Part shown: one piece after another, positions 37,049 to 45,967 of the stretch | How the letters are laid out: each line of letters opens with the position of its first letter | How positions within the stretch are numbered: the stretch's first letter is position 1 | Assembly: GCF_022397915.1 (NCBI RefSeq) | Contig: NZ_JAKEUO010000003.1 | Coordinates: 178,518-242,517 of the forward strand | Length of the DNA: 64,000 nt | Direction: 5' to 3' | Source: Vibrio sp. Isolate34 | GTDB taxonomy: Bacteria > Pseudomonadota > Gammaproteobacteria > Enterobacterales > Vibrionaceae | Translations under genes and position numbers: made by a program | The notes under the pieces: model-generated | The model's database searches: none | Seen by the model: the letters and a program-made list of their open reading frames with translations, nothing else | Told to the model about the DNA's origin: nothing

Positions 37049-38005
37049 ATGAACACACTTTGGGAACAGTTTGCGTTTTCGGCGTCAGTAACAGGCCCTA
37101 TCTGTTTAATGCTGTTTCTTGGTGTGATGCTCAAGCGAATTGGCTTAATCAATGACAACTTCATTGATGTCGCATCCAAGGTGGTGTTTCAAGTCACTCT
37201 ACCCGCGATGCTATTTCTCAGCATTGTTCAGTCTAACCACGATTTTGCCGCAAGTGGAAAGCTCGTCATTTTTGGCTTGTTAGCCAACCTTGCCTTCTTC
37301 GTGTTCACCACTATCAGCACTAAAATGGCTTTTAAAAAACCTCAAGATCAAGGTGTGATAGTGCAAGGTGGCTTTCGTGCCAACACCGCTATTATCGGAC
37401 TTGCTTATGTTGCCAATATATACGGCAACGATGGTGTCGCACTCGCTGCTCTTTATGTCGCCTCCTTGACGGTACTCTATAATATTCAGGCTGTTATCGC
37501 GCTCACTCCAAAGGGCCAAGAATCGGGTGACAAAGCCATTCAAGTCATCGTTAAAACACTCACCAAAAACCCTTTGATTATCTCGATCGCCTTAGGTGTA
37601 TTGTTCTACTTACTATCGATTCCAGTGCCGAAAATGGTGACTGATGCAGGGCAATATTTCGCTAACATGACCTTACCGTTAGCCCTTTTGTGCACGGGAG
37701 GGTCACTTGATATTCGCTCGCTGAAAAAAGATAAGAGCCCAACTTGGTTCTCTACCGGATACAAACTGGTTTTGGCTCCGCTACTGATCACGCTAGCTGC
37801 CCTGTTCTTCGGTTTTAGAGGGTTAGATCTTGGTCTTATCTTCTTGATGAGCGCCGCACCAACAGCTGCGGCGAGCTATGTTATGGCACGTGCGATGGGC
37901 GGGAATTCAACATTGGCAGCCAACATTATCGCGCTCACCACCGTCGTTTCACTTATCACTTGTACGCTTGGCATTTTCGTACTTACTGCAATGGGTTTAA
38001 TATAG
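37049..38005 (+). CDS. AEC-family transporter (auxin-efflux/malate permease type)
   Basis: The 318-residue inner-membrane protein has about ten hydrophobic segments of the AEC family, which includes bacterial malate and other organic-acid carriers. FRANTAIIGLAYV and the second-half LPLALLCTGGSL are typical. The ATG at 37049 follows AAAGGAAAAAG; an upstream in-frame extension to 36962 has no ribosome site. The substrate cannot be assigned. Confidence 0.83.
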   Translation: MNTLWEQFAFSASVTGPICLMLFLGVMLKRIGLINDNFIDVASKVVFQVTLPAMLFLSIVQSNHDFAASGKLVIFGLLANLAFFVFTTISTKMAFKKPQDQGVIVQGGFRANTAIIGLAYVANIYGNDGVALAALYVASLTVLYNIQAVIALTPKGQESGDKAIQVIVKTLTKNPLIISIALGVLFYLLSIPVPKMVTDAGQYFANMTLPLALLCTGGSLDIRSLKKDKSPTWFSTGYKLVLAPLLITLAALFFGFRGLDLGLIFLMSAAPTAAASYVMARAMGGNSTLAANIIALTTVVSLITCTLGIFVLTAMGLI

Positions 38006-38127
38006 CTGCGACAAGCTTCAAAGAATCAATATAAGCCTTAAAACAAAGCTCGCAACCCTTGATTTAGCGCTAACTGATTCAATAAAAAGGCTGTTAGATT
38101 CTACGAAAATTTTCTTAGAGATCTGAT

Positions 38128-39168
38128 ATGTCTTCCGTTCAACATACGCCTTCACAACGCATTGCCAGTATTGAGTTGGGTCGAGTGATTGCTATCTTGG
38201 CGATCATTGGCTTACATGGCCAAATGGCACTTACTTATTGGCAAATCAATGAAGTGCCTTGGATTGGTTATGTGCTTAACCAAACCGCTCGCTTTGCTGT
38301 GCCTCTTTTCTTCCTTATCTCAGGGTATCTGATTCAACCTAAGCTCACTGCATCACCTTGGACAACCGTGGTCAACTACTCTAAACCACTCCTCAAGGTT
38401 TGGGTGGTTTGGAGCATCATTTGCCTAGTCATGCCATTCAACCTTGCAAAGGTGGAAGAGTTCGGTTACTTAGGCGAACGCCAAGACTATTGGGGCTTTT
38501 TAATGAACACCCCGCTCAACTCTTTCTTGGAGGGTGGATTGGTTCATTTATGGTTTATTCCCGCTCTCGTATGTGCCGTTTTGATCATCGCTCTAATGGT
38601 CGAAATGAAACTCGACAAACTGCTATTACCAACGGCGATTGTACTTTACGTCTATGGTGTTTTGGCGGGCAGCTACGCGAGCTTGACCGATCTGAGCGCG
38701 CCTTTCTTTACTCGTAACGGCCCGTTCTTTAGCACGTTAATGGTGACCTTAGGCTTCCTCATTCGTCAGAATCAATGGAAGGTGTCATCAACTAAAGCGT
38801 TGGGATTACTCGCGTTAGGCATGTTGATTCACTTTACTGAGGCGGCATGGCTCACCACATTCGACGTCGGATTCAACATGAATGATTTCTTGTTTGGTAC
38901 GGCACTATGGGGAATGGGCGTGTTTATGTGGCTTTTGGCTAATCCAAACATCGGCGACTACGCGTGGGTTCACGCGATCTCGAATCGAATGCTAGGCATC
39001 TACGTTTGCCATTTACTGATCATTATCGTGCTGTTCAATGTCTGCGGAGTATTCGAGATTACTGAGTTAACAAAAGACGTGACCGTATTCCTTGGCACTG
39101 TATTGTTGAGCTTCGGGTTAGTTGTTGGAATCGAAAAAACACCATTAAGACGTGTGCTACTGCGCTAG
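38128..39168 (+). CDS. Acyltransferase family 3 membrane protein
   Basis: The 346-residue inner-membrane protein has about ten hydrophobic segments and the acyltransferase-3 pattern: SIELGRVIAILAIIGLH near the N-terminus with the conserved His, then PLFFLISGYL. Such proteins O-acetylate surface glycans (OafA/WecH group). No glycan cluster is nearby, so the acceptor is unknown. Confidence 0.85.
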   Translation: MSSVQHTPSQRIASIELGRVIAILAIIGLHGQMALTYWQINEVPWIGYVLNQTARFAVPLFFLISGYLIQPKLTASPWTTVVNYSKPLLKVWVVWSIICLVMPFNLAKVEEFGYLGERQDYWGFLMNTPLNSFLEGGLVHLWFIPALVCAVLIIALMVEMKLDKLLLPTAIVLYVYGVLAGSYASLTDLSAPFFTRNGPFFSTLMVTLGFLIRQNQWKVSSTKALGLLALGMLIHFTEAAWLTTFDVGFNMNDFLFGTALWGMGVFMWLLANPNIGDYAWVHAISNRMLGIYVCHLLIIIVLFNVCGVFEITELTKDVTVFLGTVLLSFGLVVGIEKTPLRRVLLR

Positions 39169-39214
39169 GGCGTGCCTAAAACTATCAGCTAAATCAGTGT
39201 TAAAAAGCCACTAA

Positions 39215-39252
39215 AAATAAAGGCAAGATAACTTAATATCTTGCCTTTATTT
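39215..39252. terminator. Bidirectional terminator, acyltransferase/PTPS genes
   Basis: A perfect 16-bp stem (AAATAAAGGCAAGATA with its complement) around a 6-nt loop lies between convergent genes, A-rich on one side and T-rich on the other. Confidence 0.88.
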
Positions 39253-39288
39253 CATCATTGGAGCTGAGATTATCTCACTCGAAAGGTG

Positions 39289-40167
39289 TTATAAGAACGC
39301 CATCGCGCCTTTACCTACCCCTTCATAAGCCACGATTTGTAATGACTGGTTTTCTGCCAAGCTTGGAGCCACTTGATCCGCGATATAGCCTGCCAGCAAT
39401 TCCACCGTGGTATCGGTTGGTAAGATTTCCGTTTCGCTCTTAGCAATCGCTAGCTCAAATTCACCTTGTGGCGCCGTGTAGCTGAATCCATAGTGACTTT
39501 CATCATTAGCACTTTGCGCGTGTTCACTCAGGTTCAGTGATGAAACCGAAACTTGGTCTTCTTTAGATCCTAGGTAGATGTCTTCCCAACGCTGAGCAAA
39601 TGCCTGCTCGCGCTGTTCGTCACGTTGACCATCAACCATAATTTCGACTGGAGAACGGTGACCATGCGCGATGCGCTGACAGTTGCCATCGTGCTTTTTC
39701 AAGCCATGAGTATAGTGGTAGAACGCGCCATTAATGTTTTCATGGCGAAGGGTAATCTCTAACCCTGTGACGTTACTTGGAAGGTTGTCGCGAAGAATAT
39801 CATAAACGTGCGCGGTTACACTCTCGATGGTGATCGCTTCAGCATCAATCAGGCAGTAGGCTTCATCAGGGCAGTGCAAGTGTAGGCTCTTGTCACCACG
39901 CAGCACATCTACCTTAGAGTAACCAGCTTTGCTTGCTTGATGCACGATTGCAGCGTTTTTCATTGGCAGCAGTAAGCGGTGGTCAACATGTTGATCAACC
40001 AGCTGTTTGATCTGCTTTTTGACTCGGCTAAAGTCCAACACCATGCTCATTTCGTTCAGTTCACCAGACATGGTGACATCTAAAATCCAACTATCTCCTA
40101 CGACCCCTCTGTGTTCACAGATGTATGAAGAATCGATAACGGTAAGGTCTCTTACAAATAGGTTCAA
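39289..40167 (-). CDS. Tandem 6-pyruvoyl-tetrahydropterin synthase-like protein
   Basis: The 292-residue protein is more than twice the length of QueD. The N-terminal half (about 1-140) keeps the late PTPS motifs (MVLDFSRVKKQIK, VDHRLLLP) but lacks the zinc histidines. The C-terminal half (about 145-292) has a probable zinc set (H in HYTHG and the HGH near 167) and the late TTVELLAGYIADQVA element. The dimer-forming domain may thus be fused in one chain, with one degraded half. A pterin or deazapurine role is inferred from the family only; no queuosine genes lie nearby. Confidence 0.78.
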   Translation of the reverse strand: MNLFVRDLTVIDSSYICEHRGVVGDSWILDVTMSGELNEMSMVLDFSRVKKQIKQLVDQHVDHRLLLPMKNAAIVHQASKAGYSKVDVLRGDKSLHLHCPDEAYCLIDAEAITIESVTAHVYDILRDNLPSNVTGLEITLRHENINGAFYHYTHGLKKHDGNCQRIAHGHRSPVEIMVDGQRDEQREQAFAQRWEDIYLGSKEDQVSVSSLNLSEHAQSANDESHYGFSYTAPQGEFELAIAKSETEILPTDTTVELLAGYIADQVAPSLAENQSLQIVAYEGVGKGAMAFL

Positions 40168-40396
40168 GTGGAACTCCTTAGTGCTTTAATGAGATACGGG
40201 AGGCTGAATAATGTTCAGCAGGCACTTCGTCTCATTGATGTCTGATAAAATAGGACGGGCAGGATGTTACAACGAGCTTATAAAGTCCACCTTTTTACAC
40301 CGTCATTCGAGAAATGAACAAACTACGCTCAATTTCCGCTAAAACATAGGCTAGTCTCATGCCAATAGCCATATTGCAGGTAGGGTTGCCAACGCT

Positions 40397-40545
40397 TCAC
40401 GACACATTTTGCTTTAGCCATAAACGTGGCGACATTCCCGCGACATGCTGAAAAGCACGCGAGAATCCAGAATAGCTGTTGTACCCCACTTCGTCCGCCA
40501 CCCAATTGATGGGCTTGTTCTGCAACAGCTACGCTCTAAGTTCTA
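40397..40545 (-). pseudogene. AraC-family regulator relic (C-terminal helix-turn-helix)
   Basis: Reading the minus strand from about 40528 gives about 43 residues ending at a TGA at 40397-40399. They include INWVADEVGYNSYSGFSRAF and AGMSPRLWLKQN, which is the second helix-turn-helix and tail of AraC proteins. An in-frame TAG interrupts the sequence just before it (40529-40531, within LRA-stop-LL), and no upstream domain remains. It is a decayed fragment. Confidence 0.75.
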
Positions 40546-40576
40546 GCATTCAACGTATATCCATTGCCCATTAATA

Positions 40577-40606
40577 AAAACGGAAGCGACCGAACGCTTC
40601 CGTTTT
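40577..40606. terminator. Rho-independent terminator
   Basis: AACGGAAGCG pairs with CGCTTCCGTT around a 6-nt loop, with A and T runs flanking. No intact gene reads into it on the plus strand; it may be left over from the decayed locus. Confidence 0.8.
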
Positions 40607-40715
40607 CATTGTGGAGGTCCCAAAATAGTCAACGCCCAAGCTATTGGCAACACGTACAAAACCTATTTATATTCTATACTCCTAACAGATAAGCTTTTCT
40701 TTTCATGGAAGAATA

Positions 40716-41351
40716 ATGATATTACCTAGGATTTTGGTACTCGGACTCTACGCGTTATCAACGAGCATTTATGCTGCCCCGTGGCAGTTCGTAAAAAGTG
40801 AAGACGGCATCGTCATTCATAAAAGGCCACACAGTGAAGGCTTGGTAGAAATACGCGCCCAAATGCAAACGCCCACTACTTACTCTGGTTTCTTACTGCT
40901 ATTGGAAGACAGTCAAAACGTGCCGAACTGGATAGATAATGTGTCGGAAAGTCGTGTGTTGATGCAAATCTCTGATGCGGAAAACATCGTCTATACCCAA
41001 TTTAAAGCGCCATGGCCAGCCCGAGATAGAGACATGGTGACCTACTCGAAATACCGTGTTGAGGATGGTCAGTTTGTTTTAGAGATTAAGGATGCCTCCA
41101 ACTATTTAGCGAAAGAGTCGGGATACATTCGAATCTACGATGTGGATGCGCTTTGGACGCTGCAACCGCTCACTAATGGCAACAGTTACATCACCTATAC
41201 CGCTTATGCGAATGCGGGCGGCATCTTGCCAAATTGGTTAATGAATAAGTTATCGATAGGCAGTGCGCTGAACACCTTTAAAGGGTTAAAAGAGCAGCTA
41301 CCCAAGTACCAAGGCCAACAGCACCCGAGCCTGCCAAGCGAGTCTCGCTAG
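40716..41351 (+). CDS. START-domain lipid-binding-like protein
   Basis: The 211-residue protein has an N-terminal signal peptide (about 1-20, ending IYA-AP) and a START/SRPBCC domain with PWPARDRDMVTYSKYRV, the hallmark of bacterial START proteins. It is predicted to be exported and to bind a hydrophobic ligand; the ligand is unknown. It is monocistronic and convergent with the next gene. Confidence 0.85.
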   Translation: MILPRILVLGLYALSTSIYAAPWQFVKSEDGIVIHKRPHSEGLVEIRAQMQTPTTYSGFLLLLEDSQNVPNWIDNVSESRVLMQISDAENIVYTQFKAPWPARDRDMVTYSKYRVEDGQFVLEIKDASNYLAKESGYIRIYDVDALWTLQPLTNGNSYITYTAYANAGGILPNWLMNKLSIGSALNTFKGLKEQLPKYQGQQHPSLPSESR

Positions 41352-41404
41352 CGATAAAGATGCCGATACCAATAATGGAAAGAGAAAACCACTAAGGTTT
41401 GTAG

Positions 41405-41935
41405 TTAAGGTCTTCTTGCTAGGTCTCGAGCTAAAATAAGTGCCAAGCCAAACACCTGCAGAAACAAGGCGATGTTCTTGTAGAACGCCATTTTCTCATC
41501 GAGCCTCTGGATTAACTCAACCAATGTCAGGTTATCCAAATAGTAATCATCGATTCGAGTGCGCTGCGATTCTTGGGCGCTGTTTATCAATTTCATCAGC
41601 TTAGGTAAGTTATCCAAAGAGATCGTCGGCACCTCATCACTCACCCAGCGTCTGAGTTGCCCACGCAGAGCTTCATCGAGCACAGTGGCAGGTTGAGGCG
41701 CTTCTGCTGACAGTTTATCAAGGTGAATCAGAATCGCTTCACGCTTACGCTCTAGGGTTTCAATCGTATTCCAAGCCAATTGTATCGAATACACATTGCC
41801 GTATTTGCGATCGTTGTATTCCGCTTTCTCAGCTTCAATTTCATCGAGCACCAAGCTCGACATGACAATCGCCATGACGTTGAGTATGAGACCTGCAAGG
41901 ACAATCGCCCAAGCAGGAGGAAGGCGCAATGCCAT
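41405..41935 (-). CDS. Two-pass hypothetical membrane protein
   Basis: I do not recognise this family. The 176-residue protein has an N-terminal membrane segment (AIVLAGLILNVMAIVMSSLV, about 10-30) and a second at about 150-168 (IALFLQVFGLALILA). A charged, mainly helical region of about 120 residues lies between them and may form a coiled coil. It starts 8 nt after the MAPEG stop on the same strand, so the two are likely cotranscribed. Confidence 0.7.
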   Translation of the reverse strand: MALRLPPAWAIVLAGLILNVMAIVMSSLVLDEIEAEKAEYNDRKYGNVYSIQLAWNTIETLERKREAILIHLDKLSAEAPQPATVLDEALRGQLRRWVSDEVPTISLDNLPKLMKLINSAQESQRTRIDDYYLDNLTLVELIQRLDEKMAFYKNIALFLQVFGLALILARDLARRP

Positions 41936-41943
41936 AATGCTCC

Positions 41944-42333
41944 CTAGAACATTTTATCAAAAGGTAGGTAAACTAAGTTTAGGACAATCAAAGAGATCAT
42001 GCAGATAAGCGTTAACACCATGCCCACTTTTCGACCTTTGAAGTTCTTCGCCAAAATGCCTTTTGCATGAATCACTCGCCCTAGAATAAACGCCACACCC
42101 AGTACATGAATAAGCCATACATCGGCACCATTCATCTCTAACAATCCCATCAAGATAACCGTGATTGGGATGTAATCCATTGCGTTACTTTGTGCCGAGC
42201 GTGCTATCTGCAACGACTCAACACCGCCATCGGCATGAGCAACAAGATTGATTCGCCTCTGCTTAATAACTTCAATCGCTAACCAAATCATTACGACCGT
42301 CAGCAAAGCTGCGTAAAGTGCTGTTACCATCAT
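41944..42333 (-). CDS. MAPEG-family membrane protein
   Basis: The 129-residue protein has four hydrophobic segments and the MAPEG pattern (R-A-N/Q region RSAQSNAMDYIPI, then LGVAFILGRVIHAKGI). The family includes microsomal glutathione transferases, but bacterial members are mostly uncharacterised. Two adjacent ATG codons (42333 and 42330) follow AGGAAAAT. It is upstream of the two-pass hypothetical gene and divergent from the csrB-like RNA. Confidence 0.85.
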   Translation of the reverse strand: MMVTALYAALLTVVMIWLAIEVIKQRRINLVAHADGGVESLQIARSAQSNAMDYIPITVILMGLLEMNGADVWLIHVLGVAFILGRVIHAKGILAKNFKGRKVGMVLTLICMISLIVLNLVYLPFDKMF

Positions 42334-42423
42334 ATTTTCCTATTACTTGGAGTTTGTTGGGTGTGTTTCACCTGCCGATTGACTGGAGAGGTCAACATCG
42401 AAGGATATTCACGCCCGAACACT

Positions 42424-42441
42424 TGTAAGAGATCTCTCACA
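42424..42441 (+). promoter_or_regulatory. GacA/VarA-type upstream activating box of csrB
   Basis: TGTAAG-N6-CTCACA differs by one base from the GacA-family consensus TGTAAG-N6-CTTACA. It lies about 178 bp before the predicted 5' end of the RNA, a typical distance for csrB/rsm genes. Confidence 0.65.
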
Positions 42442-42601
42442 TCAAACGTAAGAGATCACAATCAAGCTTCGCAGAAAAATCCTAAAATACAAACCCAAGC
42501 CCTTGTTTTGTATGAATCCACGCATATTTCTTTTGGTTAGCGAGGATATTTATTTACCCAAGTGAATTGCGACCAAAGCCCTTAGAGGGTTTAATACACA
42601 T

Positions 42602-42912
42602 GTCGACAGGGAGTTGGCAGGAACAGGAAAAAGCCTAACGGATTAGGTATCTTCAGGATGAAGATTTGATGACTTAGGATGAGTTATCAGCAAGGAAGTA
42701 ATGCTCTAGGATAGAGTCACTTGTCAGGATGATGAGTTAGTAAGGACACCGCTAGGACGGCGATGAATTGGATAGGTTAATGGATTTAGCCAAGTCAAGG
42801 AACGATGCAGGGAGCATGCGTTACCTTATTGAAAAATAAGTAACAACGTCAGTAGCAGGATGGCTACGAAAAAGAACAGAACCCGTTTGGTGAAAACCAA
42901 ACGGGTTTTCCT
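42602..42912 (+). ncRNA. csrB: CsrB-family regulatory RNA
   Basis: This RNA of about 310 nt titrates CsrA. It begins GTCGACAGGGAG, like E. coli csrB. It carries about 16 GGA motifs, many of them presented in hairpin loops (CTTC-AGGAT-GAAG; CTCT-AGGAT-AGAG; GTAGC-AGGAT-GGCTAC). It ends in a 12-bp GAAA-tetraloop terminator (42880-42907) with a T run. A -10-like TAATAC precedes it at 42592-42597. No protein-coding frame is present. The VarA box upstream completes the expected Vibrio VarS/VarA-CsrB arrangement. The exact 5' end is inferred. Confidence 0.88.
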
Positions 42913-42945
42913 TTTTCTAAAGCTTATAAAGATTCAGAAGTCAGA

Positions 42946-43413
42946 CTACAGGATGATGTTCATCAAGAACATCGCGCCAAATGCGTTCAATACCGAAATC
43001 GCGATCATCACTGGGATGTAACGACCTTCAGTTCCGATTGGTCCCATAATACGGCCCATGTATTGCACCTGAGAACCCATCAGGTAGATAGCTGGTGCCA
43101 AAATAGCAATGTGGTTGCCGTTTAAGATGCCTTGGTCAAACAGCGTGATAACCACACCTACAGCACCACCCATCGACATCCACGCACCAATCAATACTGC
43201 AGCAGCTTCACCTGGTAAACCAAACACCGCCATGATTGGAGCAAATACGCTGCCCATCAGATCCAATGCACCCGTAATCTGCAATGCCTTGATAATCACA
43301 AACGCCATCAGAACATTTGGCACGGTCGAGGTGGTCGCAATAACCCAACCTTTCTTAGCACCTTCAACGAAAATATCAGTCACCATAGGTTTCTTTGCTT
43401 TAACTTCGCTCAT
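42946..43413 (-). CDS. yjiG: YjiG-family membrane protein (nucleoside-recognition Gate domain)
   Basis: The 155-residue inner-membrane protein matches YjiG, a member of the SpoVM/nucleoside-recognition (Gate) superfamily, with about four to five hydrophobic segments and GAWMSMGGAVGVVITLFDQG. The start shares a base with the yjiH stop, so the two are translationally coupled and probably form one complex. The substrate is unknown. Confidence 0.86.
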   Translation of the reverse strand: MSEVKAKKPMVTDIFVEGAKKGWVIATTSTVPNVLMAFVIIKALQITGALDLMGSVFAPIMAVFGLPGEAAAVLIGAWMSMGGAVGVVITLFDQGILNGNHIAILAPAIYLMGSQVQYMGRIMGPIGTEGRYIPVMIAISVLNAFGAMFLMNIIL

Positions 43414-44150
43414 TATGCTACTTCCTCTTCCAGTTTTTGTTCTTTGTCTGATTTTGGTTTGTCTTCTTTGCCTTCAGTCATGTTGAGGTAAATGCGGAAC
43501 AGGTTTGCACCGACAAACTTGAAGATGAACATCACCGCCACAGCAAGACCGATTGACGAGGTTACCGCCAAAGAGCCATCCATCGCAGTTAGAGTGAACA
43601 ACACGGCACCCGACGAGAAGAAGTTAACGATCGCGGCACCTGCCGTGAACTGGAACATAGTAAAGACATCGGTTTCACGCTTAGTTAGATGCCCTTCATC
43701 TTTTAGCTGACGCGTCATCGCTGCGCCCGCATCGGTACTTTGCAGAGAAGCGATCAATGCCAAGCCTGAGTTACCCGGAATACCCATCAGAGGGCGAAGT
43801 AAAGGAGTAAGCAGTTTGCGAGCCGCATCCAGCGCACCATAGTGCTCAAGTACGTTGATCATACCCAGTGCAAACATCACGGTCGGAATAAGTGTCAAAG
43901 CAAAAATGAAACCGTCGCGAGCACCACTACCGCCTTTACCACGCAGAGAGGTGGTCGCCGCTTGGATGCCATCGGCCGTTTCACTCACATCGTAAGCGAC
44001 CTTACCGAATGAACCGTTGAGCGTTGTAAAATCGAACACGCCATACCATTCATTCGACTGCATTAAGCCAGAGAAGAACACAATCGCAAAGGCGAGTGCG
44101 ATGTAACTGCCGATCGTGACTTTACGATCGGTTTTGGTTGGATTAGTCAT
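43413..44150 (-). CDS. yjiH: YjiH-family membrane protein (Gate domain)
   Basis: The 245-residue protein matches YjiH, the partner of YjiG. It has Gate-domain segments (GNSGLALIASLQSTDAGAAM) and a C-terminal charged tail. E. coli has the same gene pair. Transport or sensing of a small polar solute is inferred from the superfamily; no specific ligand is known. The upstream region is AT-rich and shared with nhaD. Confidence 0.86.
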   Translation of the reverse strand: MTNPTKTDRKVTIGSYIALAFAIVFFSGLMQSNEWYGVFDFTTLNGSFGKVAYDVSETADGIQAATTSLRGKGGSGARDGFIFALTLIPTVMFALGMINVLEHYGALDAARKLLTPLLRPLMGIPGNSGLALIASLQSTDAGAAMTRQLKDEGHLTKRETDVFTMFQFTAGAAIVNFFSSGAVLFTLTAMDGSLAVTSSIGLAVAVMFIFKFVGANLFRIYLNMTEGKEDKPKSDKEQKLEEEVA

Positions 44151-44527
44151 AAGGACCTCTATACATCTCGCTTATGTGGAACAGAACACATATAGATAGT
44201 GCAAACTAATGAGCAAAAGGTTAATGACCAAAATCAAATAGCATATAAATTCATTAAAAACACCAATTGAAATATATAAAACTGTGATTTAAATTTAAAC
44301 CCAGACTCAAAAACCAAAAAAAATCAATAACTCAATATAAAAAACCAATATAAACCACACCAATAACCTAGCTGTACATAAATAACGAAGCCCTATCGAT
44401 AGATTAGCTAAGGCAACCTTTTAACCATAATCTATTGAATTATTAAGATATCTATCACACCCCACATGGTTATTTAGGTCTACGCTTTTACCCGTGTTAA
44501 TGACTTATTAACTTCGGAGCGTAATCC
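44151..44527. other. AT-rich divergent region, yjiH-nhaD
   Basis: This 377-bp spacer is very A+T-rich, as would suit H-NS binding. It contains the perfect palindrome CTATCGATAG (44393-44402) and, 16 nt before the nhaD start codon, the inverted repeat GTTAAT-N5-ATTAAC (44496-44512). The latter could form a small hairpin in the leader just before the ribosome site. I recognise no named riboswitch. Confidence 0.45.
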
Positions 44528-45967
44528 ATGTTAGGTATCCAGCTTTCTGCTGTTCTCTCTTTGTTTTTCTTTTCTACAGTAGCGAGCGCTGCCACATCGC
44601 AGTTAGGAGAACCTCTCAAGCTCACCAGCTCCTTTGCTGGCTACCTATCACTGACCATTTTCGTCATCGCCTACATAGTCGTGATGATGGAAGAATATCT
44701 TAAGCTCCGAAAGTCCAAGCCTGTGTTACTCGCAGCAGGTCTCATCTGGATCATCATTGGTTTCACCTATCAAGAACACAACCTTGTTGAAGTGGCTAAA
44801 CAAGCACTCGAACACAACCTACTCGAATACGCCGAATTACTGCTTTTCCTATTGGTCGCGATGACGTACATCAGCGCTATGGAAGAGAGAAGACTGTTTG
44901 ACGCGCTTCAAGCTTGGATGGTCGGCAAAGGCTTTAACTTCCGTTCACTGTTCTGGTTAACCGGTATTTTGGCGTTCTTTATCTCCCCTATTGCAGACAA
45001 CCTCACCACCGCTCTTTTGATGTGCGCCGTGGTTCTCAAGGTCGCGGGATCCAACCCTAAATTCGTCAACCTTGCCTGTGTGAATATCGTGATTGCCGCC
45101 AACGCTGGCGGGGCATTCAGCCCGTTCGGCGACATCACAACGCTCATGGTGTGGCAGGCCGGTTACGTGAGCTTTACTGAGTTTCTTCCGTTGTTCATTC
45201 CTTCTGTGATGAACTATTTGGTACCAGCCTTAATCATGTCGTATTTTGTTCCCACAACACAGCCCGACACCGTGCATCAACATGTCGTACTCAAGCGTGG
45301 CGCAAGACGTATCGTGTTCTTCTTTATTATGACGATTGCGACCGCGGTTGCTTTCCACGCTGTACTCCATTTCCCTCCAGTCATGGGCATGATGATGGGC
45401 CTCGCCTATCTACAATTCTTTGGCTATTTCTTGCGTAAAACTCTGCCGAATTCTCTAGCGAAGAAGAAAGCGGTGGCGATTGCCAATAACGATGAAGGTG
45501 CCCTGAAACGACTTGGGTCTGTGGTGCCATTTGATGTGTTTCGCAGAGTCTCACATGCCGAGTGGGACACATTGCTGTTCTTCTACGGAGTAGTAATGTG
45601 TGTTGGTGGATTGAGCTTGCTTGGGTATTTAGAGCTGGCCTCTGGCGTGATGTACAGTCAATGGGATCCAATTTGGGCCAACATCATGGTTGGGATCTTA
45701 TCCGCAATTGTCGATAACATTCCGGTGATGTTTGCAGTCCTATCCATGGAACCACAAATGTCGATTGGTAACTGGTTATTGATTACCTTAACGGCAGGTG
45801 TCGGCGGCAGCTTATTATCGATTGGTAGTGCGGCTGGCGTGGCATTAATGGGCGCGGCGCATGGTAAATACACCTTCTTCGGTCACTTGAAGTGGATGCC
45901 AGTGATCATGATTGGTTACGCGGTCAGTATCGCCGCTCACCTGTGGTTGAATGGTGCTCTTTTCTAA
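44528..45967 (+). CDS. nhaD: Na+/H+ antiporter NhaD
   Basis: The 479-residue inner-membrane antiporter has about twelve or more hydrophobic segments and matches the Vibrio NhaD length of about 477 residues. The conserved SPIADNLTTALLM and ANAGGAFSPFGDITTLM motifs hold the Asp, Thr and Ser residues thought to bind Na+ or Li+. It supports sodium homeostasis at alkaline pH. CGGAG serves as the ribosome site. Its stop overlaps that of the convergent lipoprotein gene by 4 nt. Confidence 0.94.
   Translation: MLGIQLSAVLSLFFFSTVASAATSQLGEPLKLTSSFAGYLSLTIFVIAYIVVMMEEYLKLRKSKPVLLAAGLIWIIIGFTYQEHNLVEVAKQALEHNLLEYAELLLFLLVAMTYISAMEERRLFDALQAWMVGKGFNFRSLFWLTGILAFFISPIADNLTTALLMCAVVLKVAGSNPKFVNLACVNIVIAANAGGAFSPFGDITTLMVWQAGYVSFTEFLPLFIPSVMNYLVPALIMSYFVPTTQPDTVHQHVVLKRGARRIVFFFIMTIATAVAFHAVLHFPPVMGMMMGLAYLQFFGYFLRKTLPNSLAKKKAVAIANNDEGALKRLGSVVPFDVFRRVSHAEWDTLLFFYGVVMCVGGLSLLGYLELASGVMYSQWDPIWANIMVGILSAIVDNIPVMFAVLSMEPQMSIGNWLLITLTAGVGGSLLSIGSAAGVALMGAAHGKYTFFGHLKWMPVIMIGYAVSIAAHLWLNGALF

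Larger units (their letters stand above)
40168..40715. other. Intergenic region with AraC relic and terminator
   Basis: This 548-bp stretch contains the remnant of an AraC-family gene (40397-40545, minus) and a strong terminator (40577-40606). I see nothing else in it. Confidence 0.6.

Noticed and set aside
39168..39200. Third copy of the repeat flanking the ABC operon
   Set aside because: Only the short AGGGCGTG block matches; the rest, including CTTTCGAG, does not follow.
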